A stretch of 64,000 bases of DNA, taken from assembly GCA_030544215.1 (NCBI GenBank), contig JARZZO010000010.1, forward strand, positions 56,461,564 to 56,525,563. Direction: 5' to 3'. The position numbers and the translations under genes are program-made. Below are positions 47,604-59,369 of the stretch, piece after piece; the first letter of the stretch is position 1, and each line of letters starts with the position of its first letter. The notes beneath the pieces are model-generated. The model ran no database searches and was not told where the DNA came from. It worked only from the letters and a program-made list of their open reading frames with translations. The DNA is from Zantedeschia hybrid cultivar. Its lineage: Eukaryota > Streptophyta > Magnoliopsida > Alismatales > Araceae.

Positions 47604-48347
47604 ACCCCTCTACAAAGGACTCTTGGTCATGGGGATGGAAGGCTTTAGGCTTCTTCTTGGTAAGATCAGCTTACCAGGACATAGCAAATGGAGACACTGC
47701 ACTAGGCATCTACTTCATTATCAACTCTGATCATCCAAGAGTCCTCCAAAGGTTAAAATTCTCTTCAGGAGGATATCTATTAGCAGACTATACCCATCTG
47801 CAACAAATCGCCCATTTTGTAGGCGGAATGCCTATTATCTATGGTTTATGCAGAGAGGAGGAGAAATATCTTGATCACTTGTCTTTGGCTTGCACATATA
47901 CTCAAAAGGTATGGCAATTCCTTTTTGACAAGCTCCATGTCAGGGAGGGCTTCTGGTCTTATAGGGGATTTTGTAGACCCTTTCTACAGAAATGAGGAAT
48001 GCATCCTACTTTCAAGAAGGATGGTGTCTTTGCTGGTTGATTGTCCATGCTACCCTATGGGCCATTAGGGAGATAGGAATAGGAGAATTTTCAGTAAGAA
48101 GAGTTGATCTTGTACATAATTGCTATTTTTGTTTGTTACAGAGTGAGGGTGTTAATAAATGCTCTTTGTAATGGGGAAGCGTCCAAATCATCCTTTTTTG
48201 TTCTTTGAGGGATACTTGAGGGCTGCGCCGCTTTGGTGTCTTTCATATAGAGGAAATTTATGAGTTTTTGTTATTTACTCTTGTACATTCACCTCTTTTT
48301 TATATTGAATATACTATGAGGTACCATCCACATTTCAAAAAACATTG

Positions 48348-49496
48348 TTCCCCACATAGTCAAGATTGTACATACACATGGTTCTTAGCGCATTGGAAAA
48401 CAAAAGGTAAGCACATGATTTATGACATTTCCCAATTTATAATGTAGGTATGGTTGCAGATTTATAAATATGCAGTAAACAAGATCACATTCGGCTGAGT
48501 TAGGAATATATTGAGACATTTTCTTTTTCTTTTTTTTGTGGGGGGCATTCACATTCTATCTGCAGCTGATTGTAGGATAGACACTCTCCCGCATATATGC
48601 ATCAAATCAACGATTGTTGTGCATGTGAAGAAATTCATAGTGATTTTTTCAAGCAAAGAGTCCAACAGTTCTGAGAGCTATGTGAAATTGTGCACTTTTA
48701 ACAAAGGAAACATTTAATTAGCACAAGTTCTGGATTCTTTTAATGTTTGGATGTTGTCCATATTAATGTCTCTGTGCCCTTAACTTGTCGGGCATTTGAG
48801 GTCGGTCATGCTAATAGCCACAAGATAAAGCCAGGGCCTTGGCTGAGCCAATCGGTTTAGTCTCTGACATACTGCCCACCGAACATGAGTCAACATTTTG
48901 GCATAGAAATGGTGGGTTGATGTATAGCGTTGGTCACTCAAATGCATCTTATCCGAATTTGTATCCACAAAAAGCTGTCTTCACCTTTATCAGATAAAGG
49001 GTCTTCTAGACATGGTCTTAAGAAGAAGAAGTCCGTGCTTTCTAGAGTTGAATAAATGCAATCATATAGGCATTTATAATCAAAAATATATACACCTTGC
49101 AGCAAAATGGATAATCTTCCATTTGACACCCACGTAAAACCTTTTGTTCTATGGAGGAAATGACTTGCATTTTGCCCCACGATTTTTTCCCACGTTGGAA
49201 ATTCATTCTTTCATGTCTTCCAACCGCCTATCTTGGAATTTGACCATAAGTTGTCAGGATTGGGTTACCACCAACAATGCTTCGATGTTGGTGGCACACA
49301 GCTTCGCAATCATTTTATACCGTTGATGGCTCCTCATAGCAGGTCTCCAAATTCTAATATGCATAACTAATGCGTTCATGAAAAAATCAGATTGTGCGTG
49401 TTGATTTGCTTCAGGAAACAATTTATGATCCACTAACAGGATAGCTCAGTATTCACAAGGATCCCACCACTGGAGGCTCTGGGGAGGGCCAACTGA
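48348..49496. other. Gene-free part of intron 2
   Basis: No recognisable element. Short frames overlap on both strands. Confidence 0.4.
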
Positions 49497-49498
49497 AC

Positions 49499-49500
<2 letters not shown>

Positions 49501-49530
<30 letters not shown>
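49501..49530 (-). repeat. (CT)15 just inside U2A' intron 2
   Basis: On the gene strand, the donor GTAGGTGAT is directly followed by an uninterrupted CT repeat. It may affect 5' splice-site use; this is inference. Confidence 0.9.
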
Positions 49531-49533
<3 letters not shown>

Positions 49534-49539
49534 ACCTAC

Positions 49540-49580
49540 CTCCGTGGCGCCCAAGTTCTCTATCACGGCAATCTTATTGC
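49540..49580 (-). CDS. U2A': U2 snRNP protein A' (U2A'), coding exon 2
   Basis: This 41-bp mini-exon encodes the last two bases of a Gly codon and NKIAVIENLGATE, matching plant U2A' GNKI.VIENLGATEDQFDTID. The acceptor is TTTTGCAG next to 49581 and the donor GTAGGT at 49539. Phase 1 in, phase 0 out. Too small for ORF-based detection; it is supported by borders and continuity with exons 1 and 3. Confidence 0.95.
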
Positions 49581-49848
49581 CTGCAAAAGCAAAAGGAAAA
49601 GGTGGATAAACCGAGTTATTTTTCATTGGGCAAAAAAAAAAAGGTACTTGAATAGAGAGAGGGGATGAGGCAGAAGACTCGATTTTTTAATGGGCTCACT
49701 CCATTTAGGGTTCCACTCACCGTGGCGAGGGCATCCATGAATTCAAAGGAAGGTTCATTTGTTGATACAAGTAGTAGTGCTCAGGAGAGATGTGTGCGAG
49801 TGTGAAGAGGGGATAGATAGGTGGGGCACGAGTGAGTGAGGGAGTTAC
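49581..49848 (-). other. U2A' intron 1, 268 bp
   Basis: GTAACT donor after CTCCGCG and TTTTGCAG acceptor. Nothing inserted. Confidence 0.9.
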
Positions 49849-49930
49849 CGCGGAGGTCCAGCTCGCGCTCGCGAAGGGCGTTGAAGAAGTGAGGGCTCTT
49901 CCAGATCAGGTCTGCCGTCAGCCGCACCAT
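49849..49930 (-). CDS. U2A': U2 snRNP protein A' (U2A'), coding exon 1 with start codon
   Basis: The ATG at 49930-49928 opens MVRLTADLIWKSPHFFNA, then LRERELDLR plus one base, the well-conserved N terminus of U2A' (plant MV(K/R)LTADLIWKSPHFFNA). U2A' is an LRR protein of the U2 snRNP that binds U2B'' and U2 snRNA and acts in branch-site recognition in the nucleus. The start context GGCAGGCATGG is good. Exon length 82 bp ends in phase 1 at GTAACT. Upstream is a (GAG)n/(CT)n leader. All five exons seen are intact, so the gene is probably functional despite about 50 kb of length. Confidence 0.97.
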
Positions 49931-50130
49931 GCCTGCCGCTCCTCCTCCTCCTCCTCCTCCACACGGTGAGTGACGCCTCCCAGTGCCCGCACCGCCTCTG
50001 CTACTCCGCCGCCGAGTAGGGCTCTCTGCAGCAGACTAGAGAGAGAGAAAGAGAGAGACGTAAGAGGGTTTCTTGTGGGGGTTTTGTGGTTTGTTTTGGG
50101 TCGGATGGGACCGGTCCTGCGTGTCCCGGT
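49931..50130 (-). promoter_or_regulatory. U2A' 5' leader and core promoter region
   Basis: Directly upstream of the ATG on the minus strand are a GAG repeat (about 49940-49960) and a pyrimidine patch CTCTCTCTTTCTCTCTCT (about 50038-50060), typical of plant core promoters and leaders. No clear TATA box was seen. The transcription start is not determined. Confidence 0.5.
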
Positions 50131-50744
50131 TCACTGGACAGCCACTGCGGCTCCACCAACACACGGCATCATCCCCGCCGAGTTATATCGGCCTGTAGCC
50201 GCAACATGTCGACCAAGAGTAACACTTGTTGCACTGAAGATGCCATTGTATCATCCTTCAGTATAATGGATAAACAAAACAAAAAAAAATTAAAAAAAAA
50301 AGATGGACTCCGAGATGTATTACATGTCAAGTTGATCTCCGATCGGATGATTCAAAGAAAATTAAAAATTCTCATTGGACTTGACCCATGAAGAACATTT
50401 TTTATTGTTCATTGGGACTCGATTTTCAATTTTGTAGAGTAAAAGTTATAGAATAACTGCTCGAGTGAAAATGAAGACAATCAGAGTTTTGTGACTTGGA
50501 CTATATCTTAAGGTTGGCATACTTAGAGTGATTATTATAAGATCGACCAGTGAGGAACGACCCTTTGTTATAGAGACTAATTGAGACAATCTAGATCAGT
50601 GCATTATTAGAGTGAGACTATCAAGGCAGGATATAAGAAACTTTAGTACATAAGAGATAGGGGCAATAGTATAGATTTCTACTGAAATCAACCTATGTGC
50701 TGTCAACGATATTTTAGAATGGTGGCATAGAAAGGATTAGTTGT
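50131..50744. other. Upstream region, no gene seen
   Basis: It runs from the promoter into AT-rich sequence without recognisable features. Confidence 0.35.
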
Positions 50745-51790
50745 TACACTCCGGATCTGAGTCATTTTTTTTCTACTCAGACTCCGACTGCGTAATCTCA
50801 GAATAAATCACATCATAACAAACAGATATAATAGCTAAATAATCACAAGTGATTTAAATAGATGTCAGAAGCATCAATTAATTCAAATATTCAAACATAG
50901 CCAATACCAAAGTTCATAATTTATAATATCCATCAATTTATATATTAATTCTCAATCTCGCAAAATAAAGAAAAATACATCAATCTCTCATTATCCTTAC
51001 TATATCAAATCTAAGAAAGTTGTAAACTTAAATCTAGACAACCTTCTGAAGATGTCAATACCTAAATCAGAAGACCTCTCAAATTTCAGATTCTCTTTCT
51101 CATACTCTAAAAATGTTAATAGGATTTAGGAGTACAACTACTCAGTAAGCTTCAAATCATTCACATGTCTTAACATATAATAAGTTTATAAATCACATTA
51201 TACAATTATACTAAACATAATCTTACACATTTCTACGTATAACTCAAATAAGAACGTAATACAAAACATGATCAGATATAAGATTATCAAATCAAATGTG
51301 TTTCTAATAACATAAATAGATCAACTAACTGTAGACACCCTATTTTAGATAGACACAGTTGAAGACTCAATAGATGTCCATTTAGAAAGAGTCTAATGTT
51401 GAAAATCCATATAGACATATCTAAGACTAGCAAGTCCATTCGAATAACTCAAATGCAAAAAGCTCAACTCAATAGTCTAATGGCCTCATGGCTCAATTGT
51501 AGTCCAGTGACCCAATGGTTTTATGGCCCAACTCTAGTCCAATAGCCGAATGCCCCCATGGCCCAATAGTAACCCAATGGCCCATCTACAACTCTATCAT
51601 CGACAAGTAAATCCGCATTCAAAAGGATATAATGAATCAGCTTGTTGCGACTTCCATCAAAGCAATGGGCATATCACTAATCGGTGCTTCAACTTAAAGC
51701 ATCTAATCCTAGTCAACCTCACATTTAAGATCTCATCTCGAATTGTTAAAACCACATATCCTAGGGACAACGTAAAGTAATTCATAGATT
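50745..51790 (+). pseudogene. Ty3/Gypsy-type gag fragment with possible LTR
   Basis: 51590-51720 encodes CCDFHQSNGHITNRCFNLKH, a CX2HX4HX4C variant of the gag knuckle seen in plant Ty3-type elements, followed by a diverged tail. Upstream, TGTTACACTCCGGATCTGAG (50743 on) looks like an LTR start and is followed by about 580 bp of AT-rich sequence. Protease and RT are absent. The LTR part is uncertain. Confidence 0.55.
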
Positions 51791-51799
51791 ACAAATTCA

Positions 51800-52744
51800 C
51801 ACTCTAATAACTACTTTATTATGTTGAACAAGATTGTCCATTATATCAGACCTACCTGGCCCACAATTGGCTCGTCGGACACCCGATACTAACAGATAGG
51901 AGCCAAGCTGCTTTAAAGAGATCACATCTGAACAACAAAAGCTGAATATCTCCCTTAGCTTTGGAACAAATGGCGTAGATAGGATCTCAACCAAGAATCC
52001 TCTTGGACATTTTGGCATTGGTATGGATAGCATTTTTCCGGCATTTCCAAACGAAGTTTAAGATTTTGGGGGGAGTCACTTTGATTAGCTATGGATTCCA
52101 AAATGCTTTCCAAACCGGGTTCACAAAGGATGCACAGGCTGACTAAGTTTGAGAGGTAATAGTTTTATAAGCTACTTTGACTAAAACGTTACCATCAACA
52201 AAGTTTGCCCACACTAACCTATCAAGGGGATGAGGGAGAAGATGGCAGAGGGATAGTCTTAATTTTCTTGACAGTGAATGGATCAAAAGTTGAATCAGAA
52301 AGGCATCACTCCACCTTTGATTTGAAATAAGCTCTTGGACTTTTTGAGGTAAGACAGGGAGAGCCTCTAGAGGAGTAAGATTATGAGTGAGGTATTGAAT
52401 CCAAACATCTTTCCAGATGTTAATACAACATCCAGTTTGAACATCTAGAGGGAACCTCTCCTAAGATCTTCGCTGACACCGAGAGTAGCAGGCCAGATAA
52501 AGGAGCAAGAACTAGGTTTAATGGCTTCCCAAAAGGGCTTATCTTTTAAATATGTGGCTCTATGTATAATGGCCCAGAGAGCTAAACCATCAATAAGGAA
52601 TCTCACGCTAGTTTCATTATTATTGTCAAGTTGTAAGCTTGCATGTCTTTAATCCCAAGCCCACCTTTCCACTTGCGTTGTTTGATCAATTCCCATTTGC
52701 AAAGATGAGCATTCCTCTTGTCAAGAGTTTTCCATTTGAAAATA
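51800..52744 (-). pseudogene. L1-type LINE fragment
   Basis: Minus strand near 52740-52620 encodes KTLDKRNAHLCKWELIKQ, then WKGGLGIKDMQAYN, the RT-connection region (consensus W..VC.PK..GGLGI). Lower down the frame is broken by stops. It borders Copia A's LTR, which lost about 45 bp there. Confidence 0.7.
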
Positions 52745-54250
52745 AAATATTAAACAACGATTCATTCCCGTTTCGAAAAAACTAAGACTACGATTATCGG
52801 ATAATCGATTCTCACCGTGTGCGGATTCGAATCCGCAACCGTTCGGTTCCGTCGGTGCGACACCGCAAGCCGCGCAAGTGCCCGGCCTCTAGCGAAGTCC
52901 ACGCGATCCTCCCTGCGATGGATATCCTCGCGTTCCTCGTTCTTCGCAGCCCACGAAACCTCCACCGGTCGGCGCAACGATCGCCGCAACGCGCGGACGA
53001 TTTCCCGTCGAACGGGATTCAGAGAAGCGGCGGAGCATATCTGGATATGTCTGGACGCCAGAGATAGAGAGAAACTGATGAGGGGCGGCTAGGGTTAGCA
53101 GCAGCTTGGCCTGCTCAGCCCGTTCGCTATGTTTTATACTAACCGCGCGGTTTTTCATAAAAACCCCCGGTTTATATAAAACCCACTTATTTATCCATCG
53201 CCTTGAGAATCATTTGTGTGTGACCCTATAGGCCCAAGTACCAATCCAGTCAATGGCCCAACAAGCCCAGTGACTCCTCACTGACTTTATTAATCAATTA
53301 ATAACCCTTTAATAATTAATTAATCAATCGAATTGATGTCGCACATCGAATTCGACCGGGGCTCCGATCACGTTGGGTGCCAAGCAACACCGCGTGAACA
53401 CGGAAGGTATTAGGGTTAAGTAACCCACTATTGGAACCTTTCCGCTGACAGTTACCGCGTGGATATAATCCTTCATTCGTACAATGCTCTCAAGTCAACT
53501 CAGGGCATGGCGAGCTGTCAAACCCTAACCGGTCGACTCACTTGGATTGGATGTCGCTGATGAATATCGGAAAACTCCTTTCCCGATATTATCGTCCGCC
53601 CTGGCCAGGGACTTTCGCGCATCCTTCCTAGAGCATTCTCTCTCTAAGAACCGAGAGCGAATGATTCCTTATTGACACACAATTCCCTTCTACGGTATTC
53701 CGTTGTACCCAATCCTTGGCGTATTAGAATCCCGTGGCTAGAGATTCGTAAACCAAGGTCAAAGCACAGAAGTCCACCAACAAGGTGTCCTTGGTGTCTC
53801 AGGTCCGAAGACCATCCACGCAACTGCGACAATAGAATCAAGCTGGTTGACAGTGAGGTACAATACCTTCCAGCGATTCAGTCGGATCAGTTCAGTGAAC
53901 TCATTCTCCAATGAGCACCTACAGATTCGCCTTAGTGTCTCCATACAAGTGACTTATGAGATCAGTCACCCTCATCATATGAGCATGAGTAATCTGTACT
54001 AGTCTAACCGGATATCCGATGTCCTTCTCGGATATCCTCCGACTATGAACAATTAAGAATATGTGTGTTTAAGTGATCAGTCTCATTAGTATGATCTCAT
54101 CATAATCTGATCACTATAGCACATATTCACGGAATTCATTATGAAACGATAATTAATGCGATTTACACATAATGAATATTATGCCATTATATTAATAAAA
54201 TGAACGAGATTTACATAGTCAGATTGGCTTGTAGGCCACCTAAACTAACA
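52745..54250 (-). repeat. 3' LTR of Copia A (end truncated)
   Basis: In minus orientation it begins TGTTAGTTTAGGTGGCC at 54250, preceded by the purine tract AAGTGGGAGAT (54251-54263). It aligns with LTR B (57142-58694) at a few percent divergence by eye. The last roughly 45 bp present in LTR B (..GAGAAATCCCAACA) are missing, replaced by LINE sequence. Confidence 0.88.
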
Positions 54251-54302
54251 ATCTCCCACTTGGACTAAAGACAATCACCTTTATACAATAAGCCCATAGA
54301 CT

Positions 54303-54917
54303 CTAGGTGACGCTCAAACACAATTTGAGCCAACGGTTTGTCAGTGGATCTGCTATATTGTCGACGGATGGAGCTCTTTCCACTACTACATCTCCTATGG
54401 ATATGATCTCTCTGATAAGATGAAAGCGCCGCAGAATATGCTTCGATTTCTGATGAGACCGCGGCTCTTTCGCTTGCGCAATGGCTCCATTGTTGTCGCA
54501 CAACAGTGGAACAGGCTCAGAGATGCTGGGAACGACGCCGAGGTCGGTGATGAATTTCTTCAACCACACTGCTTCCTTGGCGGCTTCAGCTGCAGCGATG
54601 TACTCAGCTTCAGTCGTCGAATCTGCACTGGTTACTTGCTTGGAACTATTCCAGCACACTGCCCCTCCGTTCAATGTAAACACGAATCCAGATGTAGACT
54701 TGCTATCATCTGGATCCGACTGGAAACTCGAGTCAGTATAGCCTCGCAGTTTCAAGTCACCTCCTCCATAGACAAGAAACATATCCTTAGTTCTTCTCAA
54801 GTACTTAAGGATGCATTTCACTGCCTTCCAGTGCTCTTCGCCTGGATCAGCCTGACATCTGCTCGTAACACTTAGAGCAAATGCAACATCAGGCCGTGTA
54901 CATAGCATGACATACAT
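54303..54917 (-). pseudogene. Copia A RNase H
   Basis: Frame MLCTRPDVAFALSVTSRCQA, then LRGYTDSSFQSDPDDSKSTS (catalytic YTDSSF), CWNSSKQVTSADSTTEAEYI and LLCDNNGAIAQAKEP, is the Copia RNase H. Near the C terminus a one-base shift at about 54345 moves the reading from NIADPLTN to the LAQIVFERHLESMGL frame. A TGA precedes the block (STI-stop-SIMY). Confidence 0.93.
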
Positions 54918-55109
54918 GATAGATCATATGGTAGAGGCATAGGGTATTCTATCCATGAATGCCCTCTCATCAGGAGTCTTAGGAGACTGCTCCTTTGAGA
55001 GAATAATTCCATGTCTCATCGGTATGAGACCTCTCTTGGAATTTTCCATGCCAAACCTTTTGACTATGGTGTCTATGTACAAGGATTGGGTCATTCCAAA
55101 CATCCTCTT

Positions 55110-55781
55110 TTATCTATCTCTATAGATCCGTATTCCTAATACGTAGGATGCTTCTCCCAAATCCTTCATGGAGAAGTTTTTCGACAGCCAGATTTTTATT
55201 GATAACATCATAGCTACATCATTCTCAATGAGTAGTATGTCATCTACGTAAAGAACTAGAAAAATGACTGCACTCCCACTGGTCTTCTTGTACACACAAG
55301 GCTCATCTTCATTCTTAATGAAGTCATAAGACTTGACAGCCTCGTCAAATCTTATGTTCCAGCTCCGGGAAGCCTGCTTCAGTCCATAAATGGACCTCTG
55401 AAGCTTGCACACTTTATCTGGAGATTCTTTGGATGTGAAACATTCTGGTTGTATCATATACACCTCCTCCTCAAGGTTACCATTGAGGAAGGTAGTCTTC
55501 ACATCCATCTGCCAGATTTTATAATCAAAATGTGCAGCAATGGCGAGTAGAACTCTGATCGACTTTATCATGGCAACTGGTGAGAAAGTCTCGTCATAGT
55601 CAATTCTTTGCCTTTGACGATATTCCTTTGCCACCAACCTTGCCTTATAAGTCTCAATCCGTCCATCAGCACCGATCTTTCTCTTAAAGATCCACTTGCA
55701 ACCGATAGGTACAATACCCTCGGGCAAGTCCTCCAAGTTCCAAACTTGGTTGGTGTACATGGACTGGATTTCTGAGTTCAT
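55110..55781 (-). pseudogene. Copia A reverse transcriptase
   Basis: 223-aa frame of RVT_2 type: WNLEDLPEGIVPIGCKWIFK, ARLVAKEYRQRQRIDYDETF, MDVKTTFLNGNLEEEVYMIQ (catalytic Asp in MDVKT), YGLKQASRSWN, then FLVLYVDDILLIENDV with the catalytic YVDD intact. A stop after RIYRDR (55110) and one before RNase H interrupt the polyprotein, so it cannot make full-length pol. Confidence 0.95.
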
Positions 55782-56903
55782 GGTTTCTCGCTATTTCCCG
55801 GTTTATGGGCCTTCTATGGCCTCCTGGTAGGTTTTAGAATCATCATCCTCATTATATTCTACCTTAGACTCACATTCAGCGATATGTCCTACATATCGTT
55901 CGGGTAGTCTAGGTAGTCTACCAGATCTTCGAGGCTCATCAGTGTGTACCTAAACAGATTTAAGAACTGATATATCATCTGATGGTAATGTAGCTGTTTG
56001 GGGATCTGGAACCTCTTCCAGTACTATTTTACTCCCACTGTCCTCCTGGAGAATGTATTCATCTTCTAAGAAGACAGCTTTCCTGACGATAAACACCTTT
56101 TGTTCACCATGATGGAAAAAATAATATCCAAAGGTTTCCTTTGGATATTCCACAAACCTACATTTATCAGTTCATAATTCCAGCTTGTCTGGATCATGCC
56201 TCTTTACATGAGCAGGACAACCTCAGACTTTAACATTTTTAAATTTTGGTTTCCTACCTTTCCATATCTCATATGGAGTAGAGGCTACAGACTTGCTGAG
56301 TACTCCGTTCCGTAGGTATGCTGCTGACTCTAGAGCATACCCCTAGAGGGACACTGGTAATCCTGAAAAGCTCATCATGGATCGCACCATGTCCAACAAG
56401 GTGCGATTCCTCCTTTCTGATACACCATTCATCTGTGGTGTATATGGAGGGGTCAGCTGAGAAAGGATACCATTATCCTTTAAGAATTGTGTGAAATTAG
56501 TACTCAAGTATTCTCCTCCTCGATATGATCGAAGAGCTTTAATACTCTTTCCTAATTGCTTCTCTATCTCATTCTTGAACTCCTTGAACTTCTCAAATGC
56601 TTCCGACTTGTACTTCATTAAGTACACATAGCCGAATCTGGAGAAGTCATCGGTGAACGTGATGAAGTAAGAAAAGCCACCTTTGGCTTAGGTGGACATT
56701 GGACCACATACATCTGAATGTATTAGTTCCAAAATGTCATTGGCACGTTTTCCATGTCTAGTAAATGGAGATTTTGCCATCTTTCCCATAAGGCAGGATT
56801 CACATGTTGCAAACGATTTGTAATCGAATGCAGTTAAGTAACCAAGCTTGTGCAACTTTTGCAACCTACTTTCACCAATATGACTAAGTCTATAATGCCA
56901 CAT
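55782..56903 (-). pseudogene. Copia A integrase and linker
   Basis: Pre-integrase 56903-56690 (MWHYRLSHIGESRLQKLHKL with CESCLMGKMAKSPF). Core 56627-56343 (SYRGGEYLSTNFTQFLKDNG and PPYTPQMNGVSERRNRTLLD, the third acidic residue being the E of SERRN). The linker 56340-55790 has PKETFGYYFFHHGEQKVFIV and an RRSGR motif. Stops at about 56690, 56225 and 55795 split it. Confidence 0.92.
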
Positions 56904-57141
56904 GTAGGCTTGGTTTACACAATTCTTGCTCTTCTTAAGAGCATTATCAACATGAAGATTGTAATAAGAAACAATCTTCTAATAGTAAGGTGTCTCCCGA
57001 TGGAAGCTTGAGGTTTGCTGTCCCAACAGCAATCGCCGCAACTTTTGCGCCGTTTCTTAGCCTCAATTCCACCTCACCTTGTCTCAGCTTGCGTTTACTT
57101 GTCAGCATATGCACATCATGGCAGATATGAGAAGCACATCC
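56904..57141 (-). pseudogene. Copia A protease, 3' half only
   Basis: Starts exactly at GGATGTGCTTCTCAT, encoding GCASHICHDVHML, the residues after DS of the catalytic DSG. It continues GEVELRLRNGAKVAAIAVGT and LPSGDTLLLEDC. The DS half is cut off by the insertion of Copia B, whose LTR ends at 57142. Confidence 0.9.
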
Positions 57142-58694
57142 TGTTGGGATTTCTCGGGTTTCTCCGGATCGCTCACGCAGCGGAAAATAAAAATTAAACA
57201 TCGATCCGTTCCAGTTTCGAAAAACTAAAACCTACGATTATCGGATAATCGATTCTCACCGTGTGCGGATTCGAATCCGCAACCGTTCGGTTCCGTCGGT
57301 GCGACACCGCAAGCCGCGCAAACGCCCGGCCACTAGCGACGTCCACGCGTTCCTCCCTACGATGGATATCCTCGCGTTCCTCGTTCTTCGCAGCCCACGA
57401 AACCTCCGCCGGTCGCCGCAACGATCGCCGCAACGCGCGGACGATTTCCCGTCGAACGGGATTCGGAGAAGCGGCGGAGCATATTTGGATATGTCTAGAC
57501 GCCAGAGAGAGAGAGAAACTGAGGAGGGGCGGATAGGGTTAGCAACAGCTTGGCCTGCTCAGCCCGTTCGCTATGTTTTATACTAACCGCGTAGTTTTTC
57601 ATAAAAACCCCCAATTTATATAAAACCCACTTATTTATCCATCGCTTTGAGAATCATGTGCGTGTGACCCTCTAGGCCCAAGTACCAGTCCAGTTAATGG
57701 CCCAACAAGCCCAGTGACTCCTCACTGACTTTATTAATCAATTAATAACCCTTTAATAATTAATTAATCAATCGAATTGATGTCGCACATCGAATTCGAC
57801 CGGGGCTCCGATCACGTTGGGTGCCAAGCAACACCGCGTGAACCCGGAAGGTATTGGGGTTAAGTAACCCACTTTTGGAACCTTTCCGCCGACAGTTACC
57901 GCGTGGATATAATCCTTCATTCGTACAATGTTCTCGAGTCAACTCAGGGCATGGCGAGCTGTCAAACCCTAGCTGATCGACTCACTTGGATTGGATGCCG
58001 CTGATGAATATCGGAAAACTCCTTTTACCGATATTATCGTCCGCCCTGGTCAGGGACTTTCGCGCATCCTTCCTAGAGCATTCTCTCTCTAAGTACCGAG
58101 AGCGAATGATTCTTTATTGACATACAATTTCCTTCTACGGTATTCCGCTGTACCCAATCCTTGGCGTATTAGAATCCCGTGGCTAGAGATTCGTAAACCA
58201 AGGTCAAAGCACAGAAGTCCACCGACAAGGTGTCCTTGGTGTCTCAGGTCCGAAGACCATCCACTCAACTGCGACAATAGAATCAAGTTGGTTGACAGTG
58301 AGGTACAATACCATCCAGCGATTCAGTCGGATCAGTTTAATGAACTCATTCTCCAATGAGCACCTACAGATTCGCCTTAGTGTCTCCACACAAGTGACTT
58401 ATGAGATCAGTCACCCTCATCATATGAGAGGAGTAATATGTACTAGTTTAACCGGATATCCGATGTCCTTCTCGGATATCCTCCGACTAGGAACAATTAA
58501 GAATATGTGTGTTTAAGTGATCAGTCTCATTAGTATGATCTCATCATAATCTGATCACTATAGCACATATTCACGGAATTCATTATGAAACGATAATTAA
58601 TGCGATTTACACATAATGAATATTATGCCATTATATTAATAAAATGAACGAGATTTACATAGTCAGATTGGCTTGTAGGCCACCTAAACTAACA
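57142..58694 (-). repeat. 3' LTR of Copia B, complete
   Basis: 1,553 bp. In minus orientation starts TGTTAGTTTAGGTGG and ends GAGAAATCCCAACA. It is preceded by purine tract AAGTGGGAGAT and followed directly by Copia A protease. Expected target duplication on this side is CATCC (57137-57141); its partner should be beyond the window's right end. Confidence 0.9.
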
Positions 58695-58746
58695 ATCTCC
58701 CACTTGGACTAAAGACAATCACCTTTATACAATAAGCCCATAGACT

Positions 58747-59361
58747 CTAGGTGACGCTCAAACACAATTTGAGCCAACGGTTTGTCAGTGGATCTGCTAT
58801 ATTGTCGACGGATGGAGCTCTTTCCACTACTACATCTCCTATGGATATGATCTCTCTGATAAGATGAAAGCGCTGCAGAATATGCTTCGATTTCTGATGA
58901 GACCGCGGCTCTTTCGCTTGCGCAATGGCTCCATTGTTATCGCACAACAGTGGAACAGGCTCAGAGATGCTGGGAACGACGCCGAGGTCGGTGATGAATT
59001 TCTTCAACCACACTGCTTCCTTGGCGGCTTCAGCTGCAGCGATGTACTCAGCTTCAGTCGTCGAATCTGCACTGGTTACTTGCTTGGAACTATTCCAGCA
59101 CACTGCCCCTCCGTTCAATGTAAACACGAATCCAGATGTAGACTTGCTATCATCTGGATCCGACTGGAAACTCGAGTCAGTATAGCCTCGCAGTTTCAAG
59201 TCACCTCCTCCATAGACAAGAAACATATCCTTAGTTCTTCTCAAGTACTTAAGGATGCATTTCACTGCCTTCCAGTGCTCTTCGCCTGGATCAGCCTGAC
59301 ATCTGCTCGTAACACTTAGAGCAAATGCAACATCAGGCCATGTACATAACATGGCATACAT
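58747..59361 (-). pseudogene. Copia B RNase H
   Basis: Nearly identical to Copia A RNase H, including YTDSSF, SADSTTEAEYI and the same C-terminal frame change, which therefore predates the split of A and B. It begins at the deletion junction within GSIMYAMLCT, immediately after the gag end. Confidence 0.93.
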
Positions 59362-59369
59362 GATAGATC

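Larger units (their letters stand above)
44745..48347 (+). pseudogene. L1-type LINE 3' half, split by an LTR element
   Basis: Left part (44745-45065) includes VWKGILQCVDINHA. The right part (47604 on) continues after the duplicated ACCCC as STKDSWSWGWKALGFFLVRS, then YGLCREEEKYLDHLSLACTY and KVWQFLFDKL (zinc-binding RVT domain). The 3' end is GAGGTACCATCCACATTTC plus A-run at 48347. Reading joins exactly across the target duplication (KVDP-STKDSW). Confidence 0.82.
23260..49539 (-). other. U2A' intron 2, about 26.3 kb
   Basis: Its donor is GTAGGT directly after GCCACGGAG (exon 2) and its acceptor TTATTAG at 23260. The intron carries a TRIM, Copia 2, several MITEs, at least five LINE segments, a minisatellite, two LTR elements of the unknown-ORF group and hAT copy 3. 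Stretches 23260-24382 and 48348-49497 show no identifiable element. Confidence 0.85.

Noticed and set aside
52846..52866. CGG-TGCGACA-CCG in the Copia LTRs (also near 57300) as part of the hairpin system
   Set aside because: It is a single short match with a 3-bp stem in an unrelated LTR; could be chance. Worth including in a genome-wide scan only.
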